A stretch of 64,000 bases of DNA from SXTU01 sp964496695 (lineage in GTDB: Bacteria > Verrucomicrobiota > Verrucomicrobiia > Limisphaerales > SXTU01). The position numbers and the translations under genes were made by a program. The notes beneath the pieces are model-generated. The model searched no databases, was not told the DNA's origin, and saw only the letters and a program-made list of their open reading frames with translations. The stretch spans positions 16,152-80,151 of the forward strand of contig CAZCBE010000015.1 of assembly GCA_964496695.1 (NCBI GenBank), in the 5' to 3' direction. Shown here piece after piece: positions 25,625-33,804 of this stretch (the stretch's first letter is position 1; each line of letters starts with the position of its first letter).

Positions 25625-25691
25625 GCTGCGGGAATTTTTCCGTTGCCCGCAACCTTTCTTTACGACAACCGTCTAGCCACGCAGCCAGCCG

Positions 25692-26018
25692 ATGAATCGC
25701 AAACCGGTCAACCGCGAGATACTCCTCGCCCTGTGGAAAATTCACATCCTGCACCACGCCGCCGAGGGCGGGGTGGTGGGGAACTGGATGCTGGAGGAAC
25801 TCCGGCATCACGGCTACGAGGTCAGCCCCGGCACGCTGTATCCCATGCTGGCGCGAATGGAACGCTTCGGCTGGCTGCGGAGCGACCGGCCGGCCAGCGG
25901 CTCGCGCGAACGCCGCAGCTACCAGATCACCGCCGCGGGCCGCAAGGTGCTGGCGCTGGTGCAACGGCAGCTCGGTGAGCTGCGCGGCGAGCTGAAGCTG
26001 AAAGGAAAGCAGCCATGA
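25692..26018 (+). CDS. PadR-family transcriptional regulator
   Basis: A 108-residue PadR repressor with the winged-helix signature: ILLALWKIHILHHAAEGGVVGNWMLEELRHHGYEVSPGTLYPMLARMERFGWLRSD, the GTLYP stretch being diagnostic, then RRSYQITAAGRKVLALVQRQLGELR as the dimer helix. PadR proteins usually repress adjacent efflux genes and release DNA on binding a small molecule. Its stop overlaps the RND permease start by 4 bases, so it should regulate its own operon. Confidence 0.94.
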   Translation: MNRKPVNREILLALWKIHILHHAAEGGVVGNWMLEELRHHGYEVSPGTLYPMLARMERFGWLRSDRPASGSRERRSYQITAAGRKVLALVQRQLGELRGELKLKGKQP

Positions 26019-27273
26019 ACCTGGTCCGGCTGGCCCTGCGCCGCCCGCTCACGATTGTTGTCGGCGTCATCGCGGTCGCGCTGGGCGCGTGGATTGCCCT
26101 CCAGCGCATGACCCGCGACGTGTTTCCGCCGCTGGGCATCCCGACCATTTACGTTGCCCAGCCCTTCGGCGGCATGGACCCGGCACAGATGGAGGGCTAC
26201 ATCACCTACTTCTACGAGTATCACTTCCTCTACATCACCGGCATCGAGCATGTGGAATCGAAGTCCATCCAGGGTGCGAGCATCATGAAGCTCCAGTTCC
26301 ACCCCGGCACGGACATGGCATCCGCGCTCTCCGAGGTGGTGGCTTATGTGAACCGCTCGCGCGCTTTCATGCCGCCGGGCACGCCGGGGCCGTTCATCAC
26401 GCGCTTCGACGCGGGCAGCGTGCCGGTCGGCTACCTCGTCTTCTCCACGACCAACGCGAACCGCACGGTCGGCGAGATGCAGAACGCCGCGCTAAACCAG
26501 GTGCGCCCGCTCTTTGCGCCGTTGCCGGGCGTGTCCGCTCCCCCGCCCTTCGGCGGCAGCGCGCGGACGATCCTCGTCAACCTCAAGCCCGACCGCCTGC
26601 GCAGCTACGGCATTTCCGCCGATGAAGTCGTCACCGCGATGGCCGCCGCGAACACCCTCAGCCCCTCCGGCAATCTCCCGCTCGGCGACAAGTATCCCTT
26701 CGTTCCCATCAATGCGGTGGTGAAGAACATCCAGGACCTCGCCGCCGTGCCCATCCGCATGGGCACCGGCCCCAATGGCGGCGCGGTGTTCATCCGCGAC
26801 CTCGGCGACGTGGCCGACGGCGCGGACCTCATCACCAGCTACGCGCTCGCGAACGGCAAGCGCACCGTTTACATGCCCGTGACGAAGCGCTCGGACGCGA
26901 GCACGCTCTCGGTCGTCGAGCTGGTGAAGAAGAACATTCCCGAGTTCAAGAAGGTGCTGCCCGACGACATCGAGGTGACCTACGAGTTCGACCAGTCGCC
27001 CTACGTCGTGCGCGCCATCCGCGACCTCGTGAAGGAAGGCGCGCTCGGCGCGGTGCTGACGGGCCTGATGGTGCTGCTGTTTCTGCGCGACTGGCGCAGC
27101 GCGTTCATCGTGGTCATCAACATTCCCGTGTCGCTGCTGGCCGGGACATTCGCGCTCTGGGTCAGCGGGCAGAACATCAACTTGATGACGCTCGGCGGCC
27201 TCGCGCTCGCCGTCGGCATCCTCGTGGACGAGGCGACGGTGGCGATTGAGAACATCCATATGCATCTCGCCCG
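26015..27273 (+). CDS. RND efflux permease (system 2), N-terminal part
   Basis: The first part of an RND pump, reading normally up to IENIHMHLAR (about 420 residues). It has the N-terminal helix RRPLTIVVGVIAVALGAWIALQRM, the porter domain with QPFGGMDPAQMEGYITYFYEYHFLYITGIEHVESKSI, and TM4 with VGILVDEATVAIENIH. Beyond 27273 the family sequence stops at an inserted palindromic element and a ten-N assembly gap, and resumes at 27517 with LARAVLDATVETTGP. The two parts are therefore one gene. Whether the intact genome keeps it in frame cannot be told because the gap size is unknown; as written the junction is shifted by 251 bases. Confidence 0.85.
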
Positions 27274-27516
27274 GGCTGCTGGTAGGGCGGGTTGTCCTCA
27301 GCCCGCCGCCGAGCACGCGGATGCCACTGGACCTCGGCGGCGCGGTGAGGGCACCACGCCCTCCCAGCCCATTCGCGCCCGCGCCGGGCGTGACGCCCCA
27401 GTGGCGACGCCCGGCCCCNNNNNNNNNNGGGGGGTGGCCCTCCCCCCGCGCCGTCCCCCGGGGAGCCACTGGCCCCTGGGGGGGGGGGTTTGCACACCGC
27501 GCCCTACCAGCCTTCG
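27274..27516. repeat. Palindromic element with assembly gap inside RND permease gene
   Basis: Inverted ends GCTGGTAGGGCG (27278-27289) and CGCCCTACCAGC (27500-27511) bound a very GC-rich insert that includes the ten Ns at 27419-27428. An 8-base direct repeat CTCGCCCG flanks it (27266-27273 and 27517-27524). Fusing the two copies restores CATCTCGCCCGCGCCGTC, which encodes HLARAV as expected in the pump family. Bases after the Ns (long G runs) look like poor-quality assembly. Confidence 0.85.
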
Positions 27517-29532
27517 CTCGCCCGCGCCGTCCTTGACGCCACAGTGGAGACGACCGGCCCACGCTTCCTCGCGATGCTCTGCGTGCTGGCGGTCTTCATC
27601 CCGGCGTTCTTCATGCAGGGCGCGGCGAAGGCGCTCTTCACGCCGCTCGCGCTGGCCGTGGGCTTCTCGATGGTCGCGAGCTTCGTGCTCTCGAGCACGC
27701 TGGTGCCGGTGCTGAGCGTGTGGCTGCTGCGGAGCGCCGGTGTCCGACCCGGCGCAAAGGATAGACCGCATGAACACGCCGGGTGGGAGACCGGCGCTCC
27801 GTCCGCCTACGCATCGCTGCTCCGCCCGCTCCTCGCGGCCCGCTGGCTGATTCTGCTCCTTTATCTCGGACTCGCTGCGGCTGCGCTCTGGTTCATCTTC
27901 CCACGCCTGGGCACCGAGATCTTCCCCAAGGTGGACGCCGGCCAAATCCAGCTTCGCCTCCGCGCCACGCCCGGCACGCAACTGGAAAAGACCGAGGCCA
28001 TCGCCCTGCGCGTGCTGGACCTCATCAAGCGCGAGGCCGGCCCCGATAACGTCCAGATGAGCATCGGCCTCGTCGGCGTCCACGCGGCGAATTACCCCGT
28101 CAACCTCATCCACCAGTGGAACGCCGGCCCCGAGGAGGGCGTGCTGCAAATCCAGTTCAAGCCCGGCTCCGTCCGCACCGAGCCGCTCAAGGAAAAACTC
28201 CGCGCCATCTTCAAGGCCGAGCTGCCTGACGTGCTCGTGTCGTTCGAGCCGAGCGACATCGTCGAGCGCGTGATGAGCTTCGGCGCGCCGACGCCCATTG
28301 AGATCGCCGTGCAAGGCCAGAGCCTGCCCGCGAGCAAGGAGTTCGCTGACAAGCTCCGCGAGCGGCTGGCGAAGATTCCTTCGTTGCGCGATCTCCAGTT
28401 CGCTCAGGTCCTCGATTACCCGACGCTCGACGTGAACATCAACCGCGAGCGCGCCGGCCTGCTCGGCGTGCGAATGTCAGACGCGACCAAGTCCCTCGTC
28501 GCCAGCACCGCGAGCAGCCGCTTCACGGTGCCGAACTACTGGGCCGATCCCGGCTCTGGCATCGCCTTCAGCGTGCAGGTGCAGGTGCCGCAGGGGCGCG
28601 TAAACTCAGTCGAGGAGTTCAAGAACACGCCCGTCACCACCACCGGCGGCAAGGCCACGCTGCTCCGCAACATCGCCACCGTCAGCGAGGGCACCGCGCC
28701 ACAAACCTACGAGCGCTACAACCTCGTCCGCGTCGTCTCGCTCACCGCGAACATTCATGGCTCCGACCTCGGCAGCGTGGCCAAGGCCATTCATGTGGCC
28801 ATCAAGGAAGCCGGTGCGCCGCCGGCGCGGACGAACGTGGCCGTCCGCGGCCAGATTCCGCCCATGGAGGAAATGTTCGCTGGCCTGCGCAACGGCCTGC
28901 TGCTCGCCGTGGTCGTCATCTTCCTGCTGCTCGCGGCTAACTTTCAGTCGGTGCGACTGTCAATCGTGGTCATCTCGACCGTGCCCGCCGTCATCGCGGG
29001 CGTGGCGCTGACGCTCTGGCTCACGCACACCACGCTGAACATCCAGAGCTTCATGGGGGCGATCATGGCGGTGGGCGTGGCGGTGGCGAATGCGATCCTG
29101 CTGGTGACCTTTGCCGAGCGGGCACGGGTGGCGGCAGGCGTCCCGCCGCCCGGCCCGGCGTCCAGCAGTTCGAACGATGGCATGACGCAGCAGCCCAAGC
29201 CGCCGGGCGGGACGCCCGGCTCCACGGCAGGCGGGACGCCTGCCGCCACGGCCGCGCTCGCCGGGGCCACGTCCCGGCTACGACCCATCTTGATGACCAG
29301 TTTCGCCATGATGGCGGGCATGTTGCCGATGGCTCTCGGTCTTGGTGAAGGCGGCGAGCAGACCGCCCCGCTCGGTCGCGCCGTCATCGGCGGTCTCGCT
29401 GCCGCGACCCTCGCCACGCTCTTCATCCTCCCGTCCGTCTTCGCCGTGGTGATGGCTGGCAAGCACACCCGCTCCGCCAGCCTCGACCCCGACGACGCAC
29501 AAAGCCCGCAATTCACCGCCGCCAAATCCTGA
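27517..29532 (+). CDS. RND efflux permease (system 2), C-terminal part
   Basis: The rest of the pump, about 671 residues from LARAVLDATVETTGPRFLAMLCVLAVFIPAFFMQG to the end. It holds TM5-TM12 and the second porter domain. Two palindromic elements lie in frame within it: one at 27730-27801 (24 codons, SAGVRPGAKDRPHEHAGWET) in the loop after TM6, and one at 29128-29249 in the short cytoplasmic loop between TM10 and TM11, replacing a normally brief linker with a Gly/Pro/Ala-rich insert before ALAGATSRLRPILMTSFAMMAG. All other family blocks are intact, so the frame seems to be kept. It is followed 5 bases later by the adaptor gene. Confidence 0.88.
   Translation, partial: LARAVLDATVETTGPRFLAMLCVLAVFIPAFFMQGAAKALFTPLALAVGFSMVASFVLSSTLVPVLSVWLLRSAGVRPGAKDRPHEHAGWETGAPSAYASLLRPLLAARWLILLLYLGLAAAALWFIFPRLGTEIFPKVDAGQIQLRLRATPGTQLEKTEAIALRVLDLIKREAGPDNVQMSIGLVGVHAANYPVNLIHQWNAGPEEGVLQIQFKPGSVRTEPLKEKLRAIFKAELPDVLVSFEPSDIVERVMSFGAPTPIEIAVQGQSLPASKEFADKLRERLAKIPSLRDLQFAQVLDYPTLDVNINRERAGLLGVRMSDATKSLVASTASSRFTVPNYWADPGSGIAFSVQVQVPQGRVNSVEEFKNTPVTTTGGKATLLRNIATVSEGTAPQTYERYNLVRVVSLTANIHGSDLGSVAKAIHVAIKEAGAPPARTNVAVRGQIPPMEEMFAGLRNGLLLAVVVIFLLLAANFQSVRLSIVVISTVPAVIAGVALTLWLTHTTLNIQSFMGAIMAVGVAVANAILLVTFAERARVAAGVPPPGPASSSSNDGMTQQPKPPGGTPGSTAGGTPAATAALAGATSRLRPILMTSFAMMAGMLPMALGLGEGGEQTAPLGRAVIGGLAAATLATLFILPSVFAVVMAGKHTRSASLDPDDAQSPQFTAAKS
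27730..27801. repeat. 72-bp in-frame palindromic element (GAGCGCCGGT family)
   Basis: Arms at 27730-27754 and 27777-27801 pair over 25 bases with two mismatches (core GGAGCGCCGGT...ACCCGGCG). The length is exactly 72 bases, so 24 codons are added without a frameshift. A half-copy of the same family (GGAGCGCCGGTCTCCGACCC) lies in non-coding sequence near 44382-44405. Confidence 0.85.
29128..29249. repeat. In-frame palindromic element (GGCGGGACGCCTGCCG family)
   Basis: Perfect 20-base arms: GTGGCGGCAGGCGTCCCGCC at 29128-29147 and its complement at 29230-29249. Internal GGCGGGACGCCCGGC is a further partial copy. The open reading frame runs through, giving a Pro/Gly/Ala-rich stretch of about 40 residues not expected in the RND family. 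Confidence 0.88.
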
Positions 29533-29537
29533 GTTCC

Positions 29538-30983
29538 ATGAAACGCATTCACCTCCTGACGTTGCTGACGCTCGCCGCCGCGCTGCCGTGCGCCCGCGCC
29601 CAATACGGACCCACCGGGGGCGGCACCCCCGCCGCGCCCACCGTCCGTATCGCATCCCCCACGCGCGGCGACGTTCACCGCTTTGTCACGCAGCCCGGCG
29701 CCATCCGCCCGCTTCAACAGGCGACGCTCTACGCGCGACTGCCCGGCTATGTGAAGAGCATTGCGGTGGACAAGGGCGACGCGGTCAAAGCCGGTGCCGT
29801 GCTGGCCGAGTTGGACGCCCCAGAGCTGATTCTTGATCTCGCCCGGGCGCGTGGGGAACTCGCCAAGGCCAAGTCCGACGTGGCCCGGGCCGGAGCCGAT
29901 CTCGCAAAATCCCAGGCGGACATCGCCCGCACCCAGGCCGAAATCGCACTGGCCAAAGCCCAGGCGCACAAGGCCGAGGCCGAGCTGCATGCGGCGAAAG
30001 CCGTGGCCGCCCGCGCCCAGGCCGAGCTGCCGAAAGCCCAGGCCGAGTTGAATGTCTCCAAGCTCGACTTCGACCGCCTTGCCGAAGGCCGGCGCAAGGC
30101 CCCCGACCTCGTCGTTCCGGCCCAGGTGGACGCAGCGAAGGCGCGGCTTGAAACTGCCGGTGCCCAGATCGGCGTCCTCAAGGCGGCGGCGGAAGCCGCC
30201 GCCGCCGAGGCCGAGGCGGCCAACGCCCGTCGCGCCGGAGCCGAAGCTGGCATCCAGGCAGCCGCAGCCCAGGCGGAGGCAGCCAAGGCCAGCCAGGAGG
30301 CCGCCCGGGCCGTGGTCGCCGCGTTCAATGCCGCCGTCGAGGTTGCCCAGGCCGGCCTGCAACGCACCGGAACGCTCGCCGAGTTCACCCGGCTCACCGC
30401 GCCGTTCGGCGGCATCATCACCGCGCGTTTTGTGGATCTCGGTGCGTTCATTCCAGCGGCGACCAGCGGCAACGCCGCGCAAAACGCCGCCCTCGTCACG
30501 CTCATGGATTTCGACACCGTGCGGGTGCAGGTGCCGATGACCGAACTGGAGGCCGCGCTCGTCGCCAAGGGCCAGCCGGTCAAGATCGCGCTCGACGGAT
30601 TGCCGGGCAAAGTCTTCGAGGGCACGGTCACGCGCTTCGCCGGTGCGCTGGATGAGGCGACGCGCACGATGCTCGTCGAGGCCGAACTGCCCAACCCGGG
30701 CCACCTGCTGCGTCCCGGAATGTATGCCATGGTGCGCGTGGGCGTGGAGAAACACGCCGGCGTCCTGCTCGTTCCCGCCGAGGCGCTGGTGATGGAGAAG
30801 ACCGCCGCCTTCCTCTTTCTCGCCGACGGTGGCAAGGCGAAGAAGACGCCGGTGAAGATCGGCTTCAACGACGGGGCGAAAGTGGAGGTTGTCTCCGGCC
30901 TCGCGGAGTCGGCGAAGGTGATCCTCGTCGGCAAGATGACCTTGGTGGATGGACAGGCGGTCAACGTGCAGGAGCTGAAATGA
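29538..30983 (+). CDS. RND periplasmic adaptor (system 2)
   Basis: A 481-residue membrane fusion protein with a Sec signal (IHLLTLLTLAAALPCARAQ). Lipoyl half-motifs ATLYARLPGYVKSIAVDKGDAVKAGAVLAELD and FTRLTAPFGGIITARFVDLGAFI flank an unusually long, Ala/Glu/Lys-rich coiled-coil hairpin of about 170 residues (near 95-265). The beta-barrel and membrane-proximal parts follow (VFEGTVTRFAGALDEATRTMLVEAELPNP). The long hairpin suggests a direct reach to the TolC-like partner, whose start overlaps this stop by 4 bases. Confidence 0.94.
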   Translation: MKRIHLLTLLTLAAALPCARAQYGPTGGGTPAAPTVRIASPTRGDVHRFVTQPGAIRPLQQATLYARLPGYVKSIAVDKGDAVKAGAVLAELDAPELILDLARARGELAKAKSDVARAGADLAKSQADIARTQAEIALAKAQAHKAEAELHAAKAVAARAQAELPKAQAELNVSKLDFDRLAEGRRKAPDLVVPAQVDAAKARLETAGAQIGVLKAAAEAAAAEAEAANARRAGAEAGIQAAAAQAEAAKASQEAARAVVAAFNAAVEVAQAGLQRTGTLAEFTRLTAPFGGIITARFVDLGAFIPAATSGNAAQNAALVTLMDFDTVRVQVPMTELEAALVAKGQPVKIALDGLPGKVFEGTVTRFAGALDEATRTMLVEAELPNPGHLLRPGMYAMVRVGVEKHAGVLLVPAEALVMEKTAAFLFLADGGKAKKTPVKIGFNDGAKVEVVSGLAESAKVILVGKMTLVDGQAVNVQELK

Positions 30984-31130
30984 CCAATGACCAAGACCCA
31001 ATGGCCAAAGAATTTCCAATGACAAATGCCCAACTTCCCCGGCCTGTCGCTGGCTGGCTTAAACGCCACGCCAGTCCATTGAGCATTGGTCATTCATTGG
31101 TTGTTGGTCATTGGTCGTTGGTCATTCTCG
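30976..31130. repeat. AATGACCAATGACC-family repeat covering the TolC gene start
   Basis: Left arm AATGACCAATGACCAAGACC starts at 30979; the opposing arm is TTGGTCATTGGTCGTTGGTC near 31104-31123, with more TTGGTCATT units from 31085. This low-complexity family is usually intergenic, whereas here it spans the start and signal-peptide codons of a gene. Confidence 0.75.
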
Positions 31131-32434
31131 TTTGCACCGCCTTCCTCGCCGCCGCCGCGACGAACTCAGCCACGCCGCAGCCCATTGACCTGCCCACGAC
31201 GCTGCGGCTGGCGGGTGCCAAAAGCCTGGACGTGCAAATCGCGCAGGAGCGGTTGCGGGAGGCGCAGGCCGCGCACGATGCCGCACTGTATAACTTCTTC
31301 CCCTGGCTCACGCCCGGCGTGGCCTATCGGCGGCATGACGGGCGCATCCAGGACGTGGGCGGGACCATCCTCGACACCAGCAAGCAGAGCTACACCCTTG
31401 GCGCGAACGTCGAAGCGCGACTGGAACTGGGCGAGGCGTGGTTCAAGGCGCTCGCCGCCAAGCAGCTCGCGCAGGCCGCCGACCATGCGGTCGAGGCACA
31501 ACGGCAGGAGAGCGTGTTCCACGCCGCGCTCGGCTACTTCGAGCTCGTGAAGGCCCATGCGTCCGCCACCGTGGCGGAGGATGCCACGCGCATCGCGGGT
31601 GATTACGCCGAGCAGCTTCAACGCGGCGTGGAGCTGGGCCTCATCTTCAAGGGCGACGCCCTCCGCGCGCGCGGCCAGGCGGAGCGCAACCAGCTCGCCG
31701 TGCAGCAGGCCCGCGAGCAGCAGCGCGTGGCCGCCGCCCGTCTCGCCCAACTGCTGCGGCTCGACCCGGCGGTGGATCTGTTCCCGGCGGACAACGAACT
31801 GCTCCCCATGACGCTGACCGCCACGAACGCCGCGCTCGACTCGCTCGTGGCCCAGGCACTGGCCACGCGGCCGGAGCTGAAGCAGGGCGAGTCGCTGACC
31901 GCCGCCGCGAAGAAATCGCGCGATGCCGCAACCGTCGGCCCGCTCATCCCCAGCCTCGGTGCGCAGGCGTTCTTCGGGGGCCTGGGCGGCGGACGGAACA
32001 ACGACACGGGCAATTTCGGCGGCACTGAAAGCGTGGCCCTGACGCTCGGCTGGCGCCTCGGCCCCGGCGGCCTCTTCGATTCCGCCCGTGAGAAGTCCGC
32101 CGATGCCCGCCTGGCCGCGACCTCGCTCGCCGCCGACAAAGTGAAGGACGAAGTCATCCGGCAGGTCGTCGAATCACACACCCGCATCCACTCGCTCGCC
32201 GCCCAGCTCGCCACGCTCAAACGGGCGCTGGCCACGGCGGAAGAAGCCTTCCGCCTCACCCGCGAGCGGAAAGAGCGCGGCTTCGGCGTGGTGCTGGAGA
32301 ACATCTTCGCCGAGCAGGAACTGACGCGGGCGCGGAACGACTACACGGCCACGGTCGCGGAGTTCAACAAGGCGCAGTTCACCTTGCGCCGGGCCATTGG
32401 CCAGGAGGGCGAGGCCGGAGCTACAAATCGTTAG
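30980..32434 (+). CDS. TolC-like outer-membrane channel (system 2), repeat-derived N-terminus
   Basis: A 484-residue outer-membrane factor with the standard body from residue 68: QPIDLPTTLRLAGAKSLDVQIAQERLREAQAAHDAALYNFFPWLTPGVAYRRHDG through the second repeat (LVAQALATRPELKQGESLTAAAKK) to FGVVLENIFAEQELTRARNDYTATVAEFNKAQFTLRRAIG. The first 60 residues are translated from an AATGACCAATGACC/TTGGTCATTGG-type repeat. It supplies SLVVGHWSLVILVCTAFLAAAA, which seems to be the signal peptide. The ATG overlaps the adaptor stop (ATGA), and no better start lies further in. Confidence 0.88.
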   Translation: MTNDQDPMAKEFPMTNAQLPRPVAGWLKRHASPLSIGHSLVVGHWSLVILVCTAFLAAAATNSATPQPIDLPTTLRLAGAKSLDVQIAQERLREAQAAHDAALYNFFPWLTPGVAYRRHDGRIQDVGGTILDTSKQSYTLGANVEARLELGEAWFKALAAKQLAQAADHAVEAQRQESVFHAALGYFELVKAHASATVAEDATRIAGDYAEQLQRGVELGLIFKGDALRARGQAERNQLAVQQAREQQRVAAARLAQLLRLDPAVDLFPADNELLPMTLTATNAALDSLVAQALATRPELKQGESLTAAAKKSRDAATVGPLIPSLGAQAFFGGLGGGRNNDTGNFGGTESVALTLGWRLGPGGLFDSAREKSADARLAATSLAADKVKDEVIRQVVESHTRIHSLAAQLATLKRALATAEEAFRLTRERKERGFGVVLENIFAEQELTRARNDYTATVAEFNKAQFTLRRAIGQEGEAGATNR

Positions 32435-32462
32435 TTCCCAGCAGGCACAAAGCCAACGGTCA

Positions 32463-33653
32463 TCACTTCCGGCCCAGCCGCGCGGCGTAGAAGCCATCGA
32501 AACCCTCACGATCGGGGCGGAGATGCAGCTCCTGCTCCAGGGTCCACTCCTCGCCGTGGGTCTTCATGAAGGCCTGCACCTGCCGCTCGTTCTCGTCGGG
32601 CAGGAGGCTGCAGGTGGCATAGACCAGCTTGCCGCCGGGCTTCACGAAGCCGGAGTAGTCCTGAAGGATGCGCGCCTGAATCCGCGTGAACCGGGCGACT
32701 TCCTTCGCCGTGATCTTCCACTTCACGTCCGCATTCCGGCGCAGGGTGCCCAGCCCGGTGCAGGGGGCGTCCAGCAGCACGCGGTCGGCGGTGCCGGCGA
32801 GATTCTCCGGGGCCTGGTCCCGGTCCACCACGCCCAGTTCCACACAGGTGACGCCGTCGCGCCGGGCCCGGCGGGACAGCTCGTGCAGCGCCTTTTCGCG
32901 CACATCGAGGGCGATGATCCGGCCCTGGTTGCGCATGAGCGCGGCGAGATGCAAGGTCTTGCCGCCCGCGCCCGCGCAGGCGTCGATCACGGTCTGACCG
33001 GCCTCCACCTGAAGCATCGGCGCGACGTGCTGGGAGGCGGCGTCCTGCACTTCAAAGAGCCCATCGGCGAAGGCCTTGGAACTGCCGAGCTTGCGGCGCA
33101 CCTTGAGCTGCAGCGCATCCGGCAGGCCGGCGACGGTCTGGGTCTCAATGCCTTGCTCAGCCAGCACGCCTTGCAGTTCGGCGGCGGTGGCCCGCAGGGT
33201 GTTGGCACGCACAAAGACGGCGGCGGGCTGGTTGAGCGACGCGACGAGGCCGGACCACTCGGCGCCAAATTCCTTGGCCCCGAGTTCGTAGAACCAGTCG
33301 GGCATGGAGGCCCGGATGGCGGGCGGCACTTCCTCGACCGGAGCGGCCGCCCCCTCAACCGGAGCCGCCTCGTGCCGCGCCCAATACGCATCCCACAGCG
33401 TGCGCACGCGCGCCTCGGTGATCGCTTCGGGCAGGAGGCACTCGGCATCCGGCAATCCCGCGAGGTGCCAGTGCCAGCGCCACCAGCGGACGTTTTCGTA
33501 AATGCTTTCGGCAAAGAGCCGCCGGTCCCGCGCGCCCCACTTGCGGTTGGCCTTAAGCCGGGCGTCCACGGTCTGCTCGGCGTGCAGGCCGCGCGCAAAG
33601 ATGTCGCCCAGGGCGGCGCAGATCTCGCGCAGGATGTTCTCGTGCAATATCAC
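32463..33653 (-). CDS. RsmB/NSUN-type RNA (cytosine-5) methyltransferase
   Basis: A 396-residue SAM-dependent RNA methyltransferase. An N-terminal NusB-like helical region (ENILREICAALGDIFARG) is followed by the Rossmann domain with DACAGAGGKTLHLAALMRNQGRIIALD (SAM loop), VLLDAPCTGLGTLRRNADVKW (motif IV with the PC catalytic cysteine) and LVYATCSLLPDENERQVQAFM (motif VI with the TCS catalytic cysteine). These enzymes methylate cytosine in rRNA or tRNA. The exact target is not fixed by sequence. It is a single gene, convergent with the TolC gene. Confidence 0.94.
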   Translation of the reverse strand: MILHENILREICAALGDIFARGLHAEQTVDARLKANRKWGARDRRLFAESIYENVRWWRWHWHLAGLPDAECLLPEAITEARVRTLWDAYWARHEAAPVEGAAAPVEEVPPAIRASMPDWFYELGAKEFGAEWSGLVASLNQPAAVFVRANTLRATAAELQGVLAEQGIETQTVAGLPDALQLKVRRKLGSSKAFADGLFEVQDAASQHVAPMLQVEAGQTVIDACAGAGGKTLHLAALMRNQGRIIALDVREKALHELSRRARRDGVTCVELGVVDRDQAPENLAGTADRVLLDAPCTGLGTLRRNADVKWKITAKEVARFTRIQARILQDYSGFVKPGGKLVYATCSLLPDENERQVQAFMKTHGEEWTLEQELHLRPDREGFDGFYAARLGRK

Positions 33654-33804
33654 GGGCTGGTTCTAGCACAGTGCTTGGAATACGCGAAGCCAAGACAGAC
33701 GGGCGCGGGCGAGTTAAGGTGCAGTCCGCCGGCTCCTGCTTCACAGTCCAGTGGCTCGATGAGTGCATGGCGGGTGCCGCGGCGTGGCTACCAGCTCGGG
33801 GCTC

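Noticed and set aside
28944..31025. 693-codon minus-strand frame opposite RND system 2
   Set aside because: Shadow of the permease and adaptor; Gly/His-rich without domains.
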